Shown piece by piece: positions 1 to 10,821 of a DNA stretch of 64,000 nucleotides. Positions within the stretch are counted from its first letter, which is position 1; each line of letters begins with the position of its first letter. This DNA is from Galeopsis tetrahit (lineage: Eukaryota; Streptophyta; Magnoliopsida; Lamiales; Lamiaceae), in contig OY776119.1 of assembly GCA_963675135.1 (NCBI GenBank), positions 45,197,198 to 45,261,197 of the forward strand, given 5' to 3'. The notes beneath the pieces were generated by a model. The model was given only the letters and a program-made list of their open reading frames with translations. It had not been told where the DNA came from and did not search any database. Position numbers and translations under genes: made by a program.

Positions 1-60
1 AAATGGGGACTGACCACCCAAAACTATGGATGGAAAGCGGTTGATGAGATGGACAGCAGT
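1..60 (-). pseudogene. Copia I integrase fragment, downstream side of the solo-LTR insertion
   Basis: Read on the minus strand these 60 bases encode AVHLINRFPSIVLGGQSPF, the typical 'YLINRLP...SPF' stretch of the copia integrase core. It continues directly from the minus-strand reading at 3988-4030, which ends FWFDAFATA, so the two pieces are one element split by the sequence at 61-3987. The rest of the pol gene lies beyond the left edge of the window. Confidence 0.8.
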
Positions 61-1469
61 TGTAACGCCCCGGTTTTTCAAAAGTGCAATTCCGCCACTT
101 CCGAAAAATCGATCGTTACTTAGTGATTAAAATTACGGACTAAATTTTTTAAAGTTTAAAGTGAGGCATTTATTTCACATAGCACAGCGGAAATTTCAAG
201 CAATTAACATTTACATTTGAGCGTAGCGTACGTGCAACCCTTTTAAAAATGCATATGAGACAGGCAACAAGATCTTTAAGTTAAAAGTTTGACAAAACTT
301 TTCATGCATGCATGTTACAAGTCCTCGAGTAGTCATGAGAAAATGTTTTCTACTCGGCATAAAATTTGATCAACTTAATCATAACCGTAACCAGTAAAGA
401 AGCCAAGTTCACTAGTAACATAAGACAGTAACGAATTGTGTTCATCATGCATCGTAATGATAAGCAATAGCAATATTCATTGACGAAGTAGGCACATAAA
501 TAGGGAAACCCGTATCGCTCCTCCCGATGCTCGAACTCCTCGCCATATGTACCTGAAATATTTAATTTAAGGGGGGATGAGATTTGAATTCTCAGTGTGG
601 ATGACCTGTACGCTAGTTACCCAATATGGCATACGCTATAACAGTGATATCTCGTCTTTACATTATTTGGGACTAGCCGTAGTTCCCCATCATATACCAT
701 TTTCTTGAGGCTAATGCCTCCATCATCTTTCATTACATCATTGGGTGAGATTCAATATAGATCTCCGTGCATTCATTTGTTAGTGGACTAGTGTCCCATT
801 CATCAGTTAGCAGGCTCATATGTCCCCAGTCGTCTTTGTGAGACTTATGTCTCCATTAATAATTTGGATATATACCATAGAATATACCAACCGATAAATA
901 ACATCAAGGCAATACAGTAAATGTCACCCACCTGGTTTGCTTAAGAAGTTTGAGTTCGAAAAGTTGCGCTTAACCAAGGTCCGTTCCAAAGTTTCCAAAC
1001 AGGTCCCGCACTTCGCCTAACACAATTCTTTTAATTCTTAGTGAATCTTTTATATGTATTTAAATCTTGAATCTTTTAAGTCTTAATAATGCATATACAC
1101 ATGTTCATATAAGGTGTTTCGGCGATTTCCCGATTAAGGGATTTTTTTATCATTAAGTCTTTCAATCATAAAATATTTTTATCTAGCATGCTCTCTAGTC
1201 CTACTCAAATACCAACACGTATTCCTAAATCTGGTGCCAAATAAATTATCAACATGTTTGGTAAGATTTAATTAAAAACATCAAACGTAAGTCACAACCA
1301 GATATAACATTCAATCATGCTTATAAACATATTAACAAACTATCAAATTGAAATAATACACATACTATTGAAATGCCAAATAATAAAACTTATACTCATC
1401 TAATCATGCTTGAACAATTTCTAAGTATCAAAACCAAGCATATAACCATGCTTGCATGCTTACTCGATC

Positions 1470-1541
1470 ATACATATACATATACATTTACATATACATA
1501 TACATATACATATACATACACACATACACATACACACATAT
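1470..1541. repeat. TACATA microsatellite
   Basis: About 70 bases of near-perfect TACATA repeats grade into CACATA repeats. It lies inside the solo LTR. The 65-residue open frame running through it is a by-product of the repeat. Confidence 0.85.
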
Positions 1542-3091
1542 TAACACATTACAAAATAAATACTCCGTAATACTTATAACTAAAAATACATTTTATATAA
1601 TCTACCACTGAATTCATTACACATGTAAACAAATGAAAACACATAAGTTCCATATTGATGAAAAACTCATGTATGGAGTTTGTAAAATGGTTTGTACCTC
1701 AATCTCAAGCATTTATTTAAAATATTTAAACTTGTTGAAAAATTATGAAACTTTGAGTGTAGGCACTCATCGAAGTTTAGAATATTTATAAAATTTGTTC
1801 CAAGAGTTTTAGTGGTCGTAAATAAGAGTTTTGAGCTCCTCTTTAAAACTGGTGTAAAGTCACAGTGCATGCAGTTTGTAAAAATGAATCACATAGCAAA
1901 CTTTGTTCCTTTTTCTAAAATACTAAAACATGTTAGAAAATTATGAATTTTATACAGTTGGTACATCTTGAAGTGTAGAACACATATAAAATTTGCATTA
2001 TAAAATTTGACTGTCATAAAGAAGAGTTTTGATTCATTTTCGAAAATGGTGTAGTGGTCACAGTAACTTTTACAGCTTGAGCAGTTACAGAAAACGATTT
2101 TATAGAATTATTTCTACTCAGTATAAATTCACGAAATAAATTACAGAGGTTTATAACTTCATATAGTATTTCAATATAAATTTTATAAAAGCTTTTATCC
2201 CGTCTATTCTTTCCAGAAAATTCGTGACAAGAAAAAGATCACAGTTTGTCACATAATTTTCAAAAATTCACATCTTTCAAAATATAAATCCAAATAGCAT
2301 GATTCTTGTTGGAATAGATTCCCAACTCGATTTAGTTTATCCCAGTATTCTTATATTTTCTATAAAGCTAGTATAACAAAACGGTAAGCCCACAAAGTTG
2401 CTGCAGAAACTGGGTAATACACATGCAATCATACAAAACCCTCAAAATCAAATAAAAATCATTGTCTCATGCTTTGAAAGCCAATAAATCATCCACCAAC
2501 GAAAATACATTAAATAAAACATAAATCTAGTATTGACATGCATTTTAAACCAAACATTTAAACACAAAATCAACATAGATGTCATTAAAAGTGCAAGACA
2601 TGAAAGTTGGGTGAACAACCTTTAAGGAACTCTTTAAAAATCTTCTTAGATGGGCTCTATTCCTTAGATCCTTGAATGTCACAGCTCCTTAGAAGTCTTG
2701 GAAGTTCCACAAGGCTTTCTACCATGGCCAGAGCTTGGATATTAGTAAGGTTTCAAGAAAACTTAAGAAAGAAAGGAAATTGATGGTTTTCTACCTCATT
2801 GTTCAAATGGAGGAGGGAAAGGACTTCAAGACTTGGCTTTCTTGCTAGGTGGTGAAGAAATAAAACGACCTCCTCTGTGGTGGTGGTGGTGGTCGACAGT
2901 TTAGGAGGAAGAGGAGGGAGCGAGTTTTTGTTATTTCTCTTGTAGTGGTGGAGTTGGATGAAAATTACACTAATGGAAGCTTCCTCTTCTTGTAACAATG
3001 GAGGAAAACACTTGATGGAGGAGAGGGGGCTGCCGAAAATAGATGAAGAGGGGATGAAGGGAGTTGTCTTGAAATCTCAAGACATGTGTGG

Positions 3092-3104
3092 TATATATAT
3101 ATAT
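3092..3104 (-). promoter_or_regulatory. TATA-like stretch in the solo LTR
   Basis: A run of TA dinucleotides reads as a TATA box on the minus strand and is followed on that strand by a GC-richer leader. This fits the U3/R boundary of an LTR promoter. No transcript evidence is available, and simple TA repeats are common here. Confidence 0.3.
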
Positions 3105-3987
3105 GTGGGAGGAATTAGAGTAAGGGTTGGTGATTAAAAATAAAATAGAAATGGGAACTAGAGGGGGGGGGGGGGCGGTCAAAAGGTGGAAGAATAGGGG
3201 CATGGTGAAAGTATGGTGATGAGATGGGAGTTGGTGGGAGGAGTGGTTGATGGGGTTTTACTTAGGGGAACATAATAATTTTGGTTGACTAGTGGGGAGA
3301 GCATGGACGGCTGGGGTGGGAGCATAGGAGATTAGGGAGTATTGTGAATGTAACCTATAGATATTGTAGGGTGTAGGTACAAGACTAGATTCAAGGTAGG
3401 TTTATTCCTATCACGTTTAATTTGTACTATGTATTATATCGATTAATATTTTCAACACATACTATGTATTATGCTATAACATGTAATGTTAAACGATTAA
3501 ATCGTTGTATGATGCGACAAATAAATTTCACATAGCATGCATTTTAATCACAACGGCACAAAGTGTAACAATATAGAAAAATGTGATACTATAATAAAAT
3601 AATAGTGTCGAGTTGGTCTAGCACATAGTGCTCGACAATTTGGAGGTTCCGGACCGTCAATTTGTGATCCAATTTTATTACTCGATGCGACGTCATATCG
3701 CTGTCTATTCTATTTAATTGTTCTGATGTTAAAACGTTGAGGTTTTTGGGACAACCTTTATTTGGATAGTTAATTAAATCTTTAAATATAATTAAATCTT
3801 AAATAATATTCTTATTTGTGTTAGGAGTGCGTTTCCTTCCGAAAATTCGGTCGTTCCTAAAAATCAAATTCCTGTAAATCAAGCGCTATGTTGAACATAT
3901 GCAATGACATAAAATTCTTTTTCTTAAATCCTTTTAAAGAATTCGTCTAATTTCTGTAACCGGCATAATTTGATTCGGGGTATTACA

Positions 3988-4990
3988 GCAGTGGCAAAGG
4001 CATCAAACCAAAATTTTTCCGGTGCACGAGCATGAAAGAGCATAGCGAGACCAGTTTCAATGATGTGACGATACTTGCGCTCATCACGACCATTTTGCTA
4101 AGGCGTGTAAGGACACGAGGCGCGATGTGAGATGCCATACTTGGCAAAGAACGAGCGAACAATCGTGTTGACAAATTTAGTGCCTCCATCACTTTAAAAA
4201 CCTTAAGACGAGCCGAGAAATGATTGCACACAAGTGTGTGAAAGGCAACCAAGACATCAAAAAATTCATATTTTTCTTGGAGATGGTAAATCCAAGAAAA
4301 CCGAGAAAAATCATCCACAAGGACTACATAATAGCGATAATCAGATAAAGCAAGAGTGGGGGCCGGACCCCAAAGATCATAGTGAACCAATTCAAGAACT
4401 ATAGAAACACGTTTCTCATTAACAAAAAAAGATAAGCGTTTGCTCTTGGCCAACTCACAAGAGCCACAAACAGTAGGGTTTGGTAAAATAGACTTTGCAG
4501 ACAAATGTCCCATAGTACATAAGTGATTAATAACATCGAATGGGACATGCCCCAGACGAGAGTTCCATAAATCAAAAGAGGCTCTAGCAACTTTAGGCTT
4601 CAGGGCGGCGACCAGTGCCGGAAGAGCCATCTCCACCTGTTTGGTAGCCCGATTCTGAACAACAAAATTTTTATCAGAAAAGCAGACATCAACAGGAATG
4701 TCAGATGAGAGTTTTCTAACGGATAAAAGATTCTTGGACATGCGAGGCACCACAAGGACATCCAGAAGAGTAAGTTCCTTATAAAGTGATTGAGAGCCGA
4801 CATAAGAAATGCATAAAGAGTTACCATTACCAACAACGACGGAGCCATTACCAGAATACGGAGCACATGAGTCCAGGTCAAAGACACTGACGGTCATATG
4901 AGCCGAGGCCCCACAGTCCACATACCAATCCGAAGTTGTGGATGAGGGCGAGGAGACATTACAGGTCGAATTGAAGGTTTGAGCAAGATT
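3988..4990 (-). pseudogene. Copia I pol: protease, GAG-pre-integrase and integrase start
   Basis: Minus-strand translation gives the retropepsin motif WYVDCGASAHMT (about 4890-4935), then the GAG-pre-integrase zinc-binding region (LWNSRLGHVPFDVI ... CGSCELAKSKR), then the integrase core with its first acidic residues in YDLWGP and VDDFSRF. The frame shifts near 4193 after LKVF; the next frame carries on with SDGGTKFVNTIVRSFFAKYG. A TAG at 4098-4100 replaces the first Gln of the usual PQQNG. The last codons run into the solo LTR insertion at 3987 and resume at 60. The element is therefore dead by frameshift, nonsense and insertion. Paralogous gag pieces of the same family occur at 16632-17075 and 57780-58347. 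Confidence 0.88.
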
Positions 4991-5655
4991 GGTAGACGAG
5001 TCCTCGGGCGGCTGAGCAGATGTGTGAGCAGGATCTGGGCCGCGAACAAAATGATGAGGACACTTTTTTGCATAGTGCTCGCCGCGACAACATTTGACAA
5101 CGAAGCTCGACCACCGCGAGAAGAGTCAGAGGGGCGACCACCAGCATGGTCGCGAGTGGAAGGGCAAGCAGGGGGCCGACCACGAGCATAAAAGGCAACT
5201 GGAAAGCGGGAACAGGCGAGAAGGCCATTCTAGGGTCGGCAAAACCACTAAATTTGGGACTAAGGCCCCGTAGGAACCACTGTGACATATCTGAATTGTA
5301 CACGGGTTTTCCGATCGCGACAAGTTGATCGCACAGTACCTTAAAGCGACGGTCGTATTCGGCAACATAGAGAGATTCACGTTTGAGGAGAAGCAGTTCC
5401 TCACGGAGTTGAGTGATGCGGGACTGAGAAGAGTGACTGAAAGCATCCTCTAGGGCAAGCCATCTTTCACGGGCCGTGTCACATTGAATGACCTCGGCCA
5501 GAGATTCCTCGATGAGGGAGGAGAGAAGAAGGGCAAGAACCTTCTGGTCCTTTGATTTCTAGGCGGCAAAGGTTGGATGAGTGGTAGTAGGGGCGGTGGA
5601 TGTGCCATCTACGAGGCCAAAGAGACCGGCACAAGTGAGCATTGTGCTTGTATAC
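4991..5655 (-). pseudogene. Copia I gag, truncated at its 5' end
   Basis: From 5643 downwards the minus strand encodes a UBN2-type Gag: MLTCAGLFGLVDGTS, then KSKDQKVLALLLSSLIEE, AEVIQCDTARERWLALEDAF, and a region ending with a degenerate zinc knuckle (CCRGEHYAKKC, first Cys missing) near 5050-5090. A TAG at 5559-5561 stands where the paralogue at 57,950 has Trp. At least one frameshift is needed between the open pieces at 5126-5446 and 4959-5303. Similarity stops abruptly at about 5655, so the true start, primer binding site and 5' LTR are missing. Confidence 0.82.
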
Positions 5656-6239
5656 TGATTTAGCTAGAAACACTATTCATTATATTTTAAATACAATTAA
5701 CATATATTATATACTTTTAGATTTTTCTTTTTAAATTTATTTAATTCATTTATTTAAAAATTGTCAACCCATAATTATAGTACACATAGTTATGTTTAAT
5801 TTTTTTTAACACACAAATATGCATATTAATTATATTTGTTAAATTGGTGATTAAGAACCAATTGAACAAGTTGTACACATACAACATAATTAAAAACATC
5901 AATTAAAATAATTACACACCACAAAAATATATATATATATATATAACATTCTCAACTTCAATTAAAAATACATCACACAATAGTTACATTTTGATTTTTG
6001 AATTAATTTCTTTAATTAAGTATTAAATGTTTTTAGTTAAAAGTGATGATTGGGAGTGTTGGACGCACATTCAACAGAAAACGAGTGTATTGATTGATTC
6101 CTAATTATTTCACTAAGTTAATTACAGGCTGATTTATTTATTTAATTTTTGAAAATTAAATTTGAATGTATATAATTATAAATTAGCAGTAAGGAGTTGA
6201 GAGTATATAATTATCATAAAATAATATTTTTGTCAATGA
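5656..6239. other. AT-rich sequence without a recognised gene
   Basis: Very AT-rich, with a TA microsatellite at about 5925-5945. No frame resembles a known protein. It may be the inner part of the CACTA-like element whose end lies at 6559, but no matching left terminus was found. Confidence 0.4.
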
Positions 6240-6559
6240 AAGTTTTCTTTGCCGGGGTTTTTTATATTCTATTTTGCCAAGGGTTTGCACGAGGGTCCGC
6301 AAGCCCTCGGTAATTTTAAATGGTATGTCAAGTTGTCGAGGGACATTCCCTCGCCATTTTCCAAGGGCTAAAATTAATGCTCTCTATTTCCCTCGGCATT
6401 TACCGAGTGATTTCCTTTGCCCGTGCTAATTAGCGAGGGTTATCTCTTCCCTCGTAATATCCCTCAACATTATATTCCCTCACTAAATCCCTTGCTATTT
6501 AGCGAGGGATTTAAACCCCTCGCTAAAATCCCTCACAATTTCAGCAGTTTTTTGTAGTG
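6240..6559. mobile_element. Right end of a CACTA-like DNA transposon
   Basis: The segment ends GCAGTTTTTTGTAGTG, the inverse of CACTACAAAAAACTGC, which is the usual terminus of plant CACTA (En/Spm) elements. Inside it are many short direct and inverted copies of a GCGAGGG/CCCTCGC motif (for example 6435-6540), the pattern of CACTA subterminal transposase-binding repeats. The left end and a 3-bp target duplication were not found, so this may be a truncated or non-autonomous copy. Confidence 0.6.
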
Positions 6560-6599
6560 TTCTTATCAATTGGTTTCGATTTTGAAAGGCAAGTTGAGT

Positions 6600-6720
6600 G
6601 TTTGAAATCTTCACATTCCAACTTGAGGAGGAGTATTGGTAGTGAATTAGTTTGTTGGGCTATTTAGTTGTAGGCCCATTCTGTTATTTGTGTCCTTTTA
6701 TGAGCATTAGGCATTCATTA
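6600..6720 (+). mobile_element. Possible copia 3' end: polypurine tract and LTR start
   Basis: CTTGAGGAGGAGTATTGG at 6622-6639 closely resembles the polypurine tract and LTR start of plant copia elements (CTTGAGGGGGAGTGTTGG). No coding sequence precedes it and no LTR partner is visible, so this is only a remnant. Confidence 0.35.
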
Positions 6721-6818
6721 TCACATGAAATACACAGCAATATTAATTATCAAGTTTATGCGAAATATATGAGATCTTATCATATATGTTGACGCGTTAT
6801 AAATTAATATATATATAC

Positions 6819-6854
<36 letters not shown>

Positions 6855-7101
6855 GAAAGAACAATTAAAAAAATACATACAACAGACTTTTCATATATAT
6901 CCATAAAGCAGAAAAGAAAATAGTGGCCTTATTAATGTGACATAACCTAGCTAAGATAGAACAAAACGAAGAAAGAAATGGCCGGCCTTGACGTCCTGGC
7001 CTTATTGTTGGCCTAATTAATACATATATAAATGATCAGACATATTGTTGAATGTAGGTTTCATTGGTTCCGCGACGAGGGCGGAAGAGAAACTCCAGGA
7101 G
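6721..7101. other. AT-rich intergenic sequence
   Basis: Contains TA-rich runs at 6808-6855 and nothing that I can interpret as a gene. Confidence 0.5.
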
Positions 7102-7234
7102 ACATTTAAGCTTGGAGAGCTTTGAAAAGAGCTCTCCAAGTGGGAGCTGTCCAAGCTTAAGGGCTCTCCAAGTGCAATTTAGCTTGGAGAGCTCACTTGG
7201 AGAGCTCTTCTAAAAGCTCTCCAAGCTTAAATGT
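7102..7234. repeat. Hairpin-forming inverted repeat built from one short motif
   Basis: The left end (ACATTTAAGCTTGGAGAGCTT, at 7102) and the right end (7214-7234) are exact reverse complements. The interior consists of further direct and inverted copies of AGCTTGGAGAGCT and its complement. Transcribed from either strand it would fold into a long stem with side stems. It abuts the C-terminal end of the lectin pseudogene. It could be a tiny foldback element or a small-RNA precursor; sequence alone does not decide. Confidence 0.8.
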
Positions 7235-7934
7235 ATAGTAGTGGCGGATGTCATGAAATGAAACGTGTGATCCGGTTGAAGCAGAGATTCCAATTAACTT
7301 GAACCTATTTTGGAAGAATAGTTTTCAAGTCAATGTCGTAAGTGAACGTTGAAATTTCTGATCCGATTCCGACGATGACGGATATGGTATTATGGGCGAA
7401 GTAGTGTACGGTTGCAGCCACCTCTTGGCCTACCACCGGATAGGGAAAGGTATTTCTATACACTCTGGAATTGATGTGGATTCCAATGTGTTGCCGACAA
7501 GGATCCCATGGATTTATGCCAGAGTCGAATTCGACAGCAAAGACAGAGGGAGCGAGGCCCGTTAGAGGATCAAAGAGCCCAAAATTCCCATCGTATGAAC
7601 CTGGAGGGATAGTAGAGTTAACGGGTACCATGAAGAAGGTCAATCCGTCCCCTGGTGGATTTCAGTGGTTTATATCGGGCGTGATCATAAACCTTATTCT
7701 GGTTATGAACGTTGCTCGAAACCCTACCTCACATAACTTCACCGGCGGGGAGTACACCAGACGCCCGATGCTCCATTCTGCAAGCTGACCCAAAGTGAAT
7801 TTTGTGTGACGAACGAACGACCAAGAAGTTGGAGCAAATGCATCACCTTGGAAGATAAGCGAGGGTGAGCTTAAGTTGAAACTATCGTAGGTGAATCTTG
7901 TATTGTCTTCTTGAGACACCACCTTGTTTGCTAG
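7235..7934 (-). pseudogene. Legume-type (L-type) lectin domain, broken
   Basis: The minus strand encodes a nearly complete legume-lectin beta-sandwich: FTYDSFNLSSPSLIFQGDAF at the start, NPPGDGLTFFMVP in the middle, the metal-site region FAVEFDSGINPWDP followed by HIGI, and the C-terminal TYDIDLKTILP. Family members are secreted carbohydrate-binding proteins or the extracellular part of lectin receptor kinases. There is a TGA at 7662-7664, before NPPGDG, and a TAG at 7305-7307 after LP, where family members have Trp; a frameshift follows near 7285, after which similarity resumes (GISASTG) to about 7235. No Met or full signal peptide precedes the domain, because copia II sequence begins at 7935. 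No kinase domain follows, so it may once have been a soluble lectin. Confidence 0.8.
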
Positions 7935-8077
7935 TGTGAGAGTATTTGGAATTGTTATTCAATGTATTAGAAAGTAACCAAGGTAACATATATGTACACA
8001 TCTTGAAGTGATAACTACTTCAAGATTTTGGAAACTAACTAACTAACTCTAGGTTATTTGTCTTTGATATGTTGAGA
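7935..8077 (-). mobile_element. 3' LTR of copia II (short LTR)
   Basis: A polypurine tract (GCTTGAGGGGGGG read on the minus strand, 8078-8090) ends the coding part of copia II. The next 143 bases, down to a TGTGAGAG boundary, directly abut the lectin reading frame, which marks the element's 3' edge. Both LTR ends are slightly degenerate (TC instead of TG at one end), and no second LTR is present for comparison. Confidence 0.55.
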
Positions 8078-9375
8078 CCCCCCCTCAAGCTAGACGGATG
8101 GGGACAGACGTGAAGCTTGGATCTGAAAAACTCAAAAAGTGGTCTGGGAAGAGCTTTGGTGAAAATGTCCGCAAGTTGTAATGTAGAAGGGACGAACTGA
8201 GTTGTTAGCCGACCAGAAGTGACAAGCTCGCGAACAAAGTGGTAGTCTATATCAATGTGTTTGGCCCTTTTTTGTGCGACCGGATTTTGACTTAAGAAGA
8301 GTGCGCTTTTGTTATCGCATAGCAGACGAGGAAGATCAGTAGGAAGAGCTTTAAGCTCATGTGGAAGCGAGGAGACCCAGATGAGTTCCGAAGCTGTGTA
8401 AGCCATGGCCCGATATTCAGATTCACAGCTGGATCTAGACACCGTTGGTTGCTTTTTGGCACTCTAAGAAATAAGATTCGGACCGAGGAATATTGAGTAG
8501 TCGTAGGTTGAACGCCGAGTATCGAGGCAGTGAGCCTAGTCAGCGTCATAGTATGCTAGAAGATGGGTAGGGCCGCGAGCAAAGTCAAGACCGAACTGAA
8601 GAGTACCCTTAACATAACGCAGAATCCGTTTGATGGTCTGGAAGTGATCGGTTTTTGGATTGGATTGTAATTGACTAACTGTATTGACCGCAAAGGAAAG
8701 ATCAGGGCGAGTAATGGTGAGGTACTGAAGAGCGCCGACGAGAGAGAGGTATTTTGTGTAATCGGTGTAAGGGGAGCCGAGCATGCGAAGATTATCAGCT
8801 GAAGAAAGAGGAGTAGCGACAGGTTTGGCATCAAGCATGTCCGCTCGAAGAAGAATGTCGCGAGCATACTTAGTTTGGCTGAGAAAAAGACTAGAAGAGG
8901 TGTAAGTTATTTCTAGACCAAGAAAATAGTTGAGTTTACCGAGATCTTTTATAGCAAATTCCTTTTGTATGTGAGAGATGAGACGAGTAATGAAGTTGTC
9001 ATCATTCCCTGTGATAATAATGTCATCAACGTAGACGAGAAGGAATAAGGTCGTGCTCGCCTGATGGAAAATGAAAAGAGATGTATCAGATTTGCTTTCT
9101 TTAAATCCGAACGAAAGTAAGAATGTACTGAAGCGAAGACACCAGTCCCTGGGTGCCTGTTTTAAACCGTATATAGCCTTATTAAGGCAACAAACGTGAT
9201 CTGGGCGAACAGGATCGACGTAGCCTGGAGGTTGTTCCATATAAACTGGTTTGGAGAGACGCCCATGAAGGAAAGCATTGTTGACATCGAGTTCTCGAAG
9301 ATTCTAGTGTCGAAGGACAACAATGGAGAGGATAATGCAAACAGTAGAGGCTTTGACGACCGGACTAAAGGTATT
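8078..9375 (-). pseudogene. Copia II reverse transcriptase and RNase H
   Basis: The minus strand carries RT from LRELDVNNAFLHG through AIYGLKQAPRDW, the catalytic YVDDIIITG and KYLSLVGALQYLTITRPD, then RNase H with SESEYRAMA-like SCESEYRAMAYTASELIW, LLCDNKSA and LADIFTKALP, ending at the polypurine tract. TAG codons at 9304-9306, 8536-8538 and 8464-8466 fall where copia proteins normally carry Trp. Upstream of about 9375 similarity ends inside the RT (near FSPVVK), so gag, protease and integrase are missing. The fragment is a dead 3' half of a copia element. Confidence 0.9.
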
Positions 9376-9887
9376 TTATAATGATATAGATGTATAGTAA
9401 AGTGTTGAAGAGTATTTGAATCGAGAATTCGCATGAATAATTTTTTTCTTTTCCATATAAATAGCGCCATAATAAAAGATAATCATACCAATTTGTGTTA
9501 GAAGTTATGCAAGCAATTAACGAAATGATGAAATTTGTTTTCAAATAATTAAGAAATGCAGTTTTCATATTTGTGATGGTTTTTGCTACTCCCCTCTCAC
9601 ACAGTCGACTTTATGCAGCATAAAGACACACTTTTATATATCGTGCAATACATGTGCGATTTTATGTATAATTTTTAACATGCATACCTGCGTGCAAAAT
9701 ACATATATTTCATTATGTATAAAACACAACTGACATTAGAAGCTCTAGAAACAGAGATTTAGCTTTTCGGTCTATATATGGTGAAATCCAAATTAATACA
9801 TCAGGTTAAGATATGAAAACTGTAAAGCAATTCCAACACAAACAAAAACCAAAAAAAAAAAAGTCATTATAAGTTTATAACCCTCAG
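9376..9887. other. AT-rich spacer
   Basis: No recognisable coding sequence or repeat family. It separates copia II from the EMF1-like fragment. Confidence 0.5.
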
Positions 9888-10821
9888 CTAGCTTCTCATT
9901 CTTTGTCTTCCCTTCCTGCCCTCAATATTCAGCACTCGAGATTTGTCTTTCGAATTGTTGCGCTTTCTGAACTTCAAATCTTTAGCTCTTATAGTGAACT
10001 CGTTTCGTGCATCAGGAATGCTGAAGTCAGCTGGGTTACGGTTGAGAGTGCAAACGCCAAATTCTGAATCACTTGTTGCTAAATGACTGGCTTTTGAGCT
10101 CCCAACCTCTTGCACTAGTTGAGCTACAAAAAGGGAATGTTTTGAGAATACATTTAAATGTTATTAACTAACTAAAACAGGCCGGGATTAAGGAAGCTAG
10201 ATTGATTACCACTATAACTGCACGAAGCTTTCTTCGAGCCTGTAGATTGCCTAACTTGAGAGCTTTGCTTGTTCGGGTGGTGGTTGCTACTGCTGGGAGA
10301 GAAGGAACTTTTTGCCCCAACTTTGAACGAAGAGTGCACTGCAACGCGCGGGTCAATCCACGCACATGTTCTGCTATGTGGATAGCCAGTTATGCTAGGA
10401 CTAGGACGTCCATCCAAGCACATGTTGTTGGCCAATAGTTCGACTATCTCCATTGGTATGTCATCTGATGCTTCGCTGTTTTCCGACTCTGAGATTGAGA
10501 AAGGTCGTTTGCCTTCACTAGTTGTTCCATTTTTGTCCTGGAAAATGTAAAAGAGGAATTCAATTCAATTAGCCACACAAATAAATAAATAAAAAGAAAC
10601 AGATATTGTATTATTTTATTTGTTTACCCAAGTATTGCTCATCTCAGGAAGAGCTAAATGGTTTTCTTCTGGAGGTTCCTCATTGAGATCAGGAATTCCC
10701 GTACGCCGTGCAATGGTGTTGAGGTTCCTCTTGGGTGGCACACTATCGTTTCCCAGTTCTGGATTATCAACAATGCACGAAGGCCGCACACCACCACATA
10801 CCATATCAGAAACATCTTGAC
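9888..10821 (-). pseudogene. EMF1: EMBRYONIC FLOWER 1-like gene fragment (C-terminal exons)
   Basis: Three minus-strand exons can be read. Exon 1 (about 10618-10821) follows an acceptor-like TTTCTCTAG, contains the EAR-like motif IPDLNEEPPEEN and ends NTW before a GTAAAC donor. Exon 2 (about 10184-10542) begins after TTTTCCAG in phase with DKNGTTSEGKR and contains DDIPMEIVELLANN, which I recognise as the conserved block of EMF1. Exon 3 (9888-10123) contains CTLNRNPADFSIP and KDLKF, like the EMF1 C terminus, and ends at a stop. EMF1 is a plant Polycomb-associated nuclear protein. No in-frame stop is seen in the exons, but the phase across the second intron does not fit the nearest GT-AG pair, and the large N-terminal part is absent. 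I call it a truncated copy. Confidence 0.55.

Larger units (their letters stand above)
61..3987 (-). mobile_element. Solo LTR, probably of a Ty3/gypsy (Tekay/Del-like) element
   Basis: The segment begins TGTAACGCCCCG and ends CGGGGTATTACA, so its ends are an imperfect inverted repeat starting TG and ending CA. It is flanked by an exact 5-bp target duplication, GCAGT at 56-60 and again at 3988-3992, and it interrupts the integrase reading frame of copia I. At 3,927 bp without recognisable pol domains, the simplest reading is one large LTR left by recombination between two LTRs. Ends of the TGTAAYRCCCCG type and multi-kilobase LTRs are known for plant Tekay/Del chromoviruses; that family name is inference. 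The minus orientation is inferred from a TATA-like stretch near 3092-3104 read on that strand. The open frames inside it look like chance frames. Confidence 0.72.

Noticed and set aside
1373..1570. 65-residue open frame in the solo LTR
   Set aside because: It is mostly the translation of the TACATA microsatellite and has no coding features.
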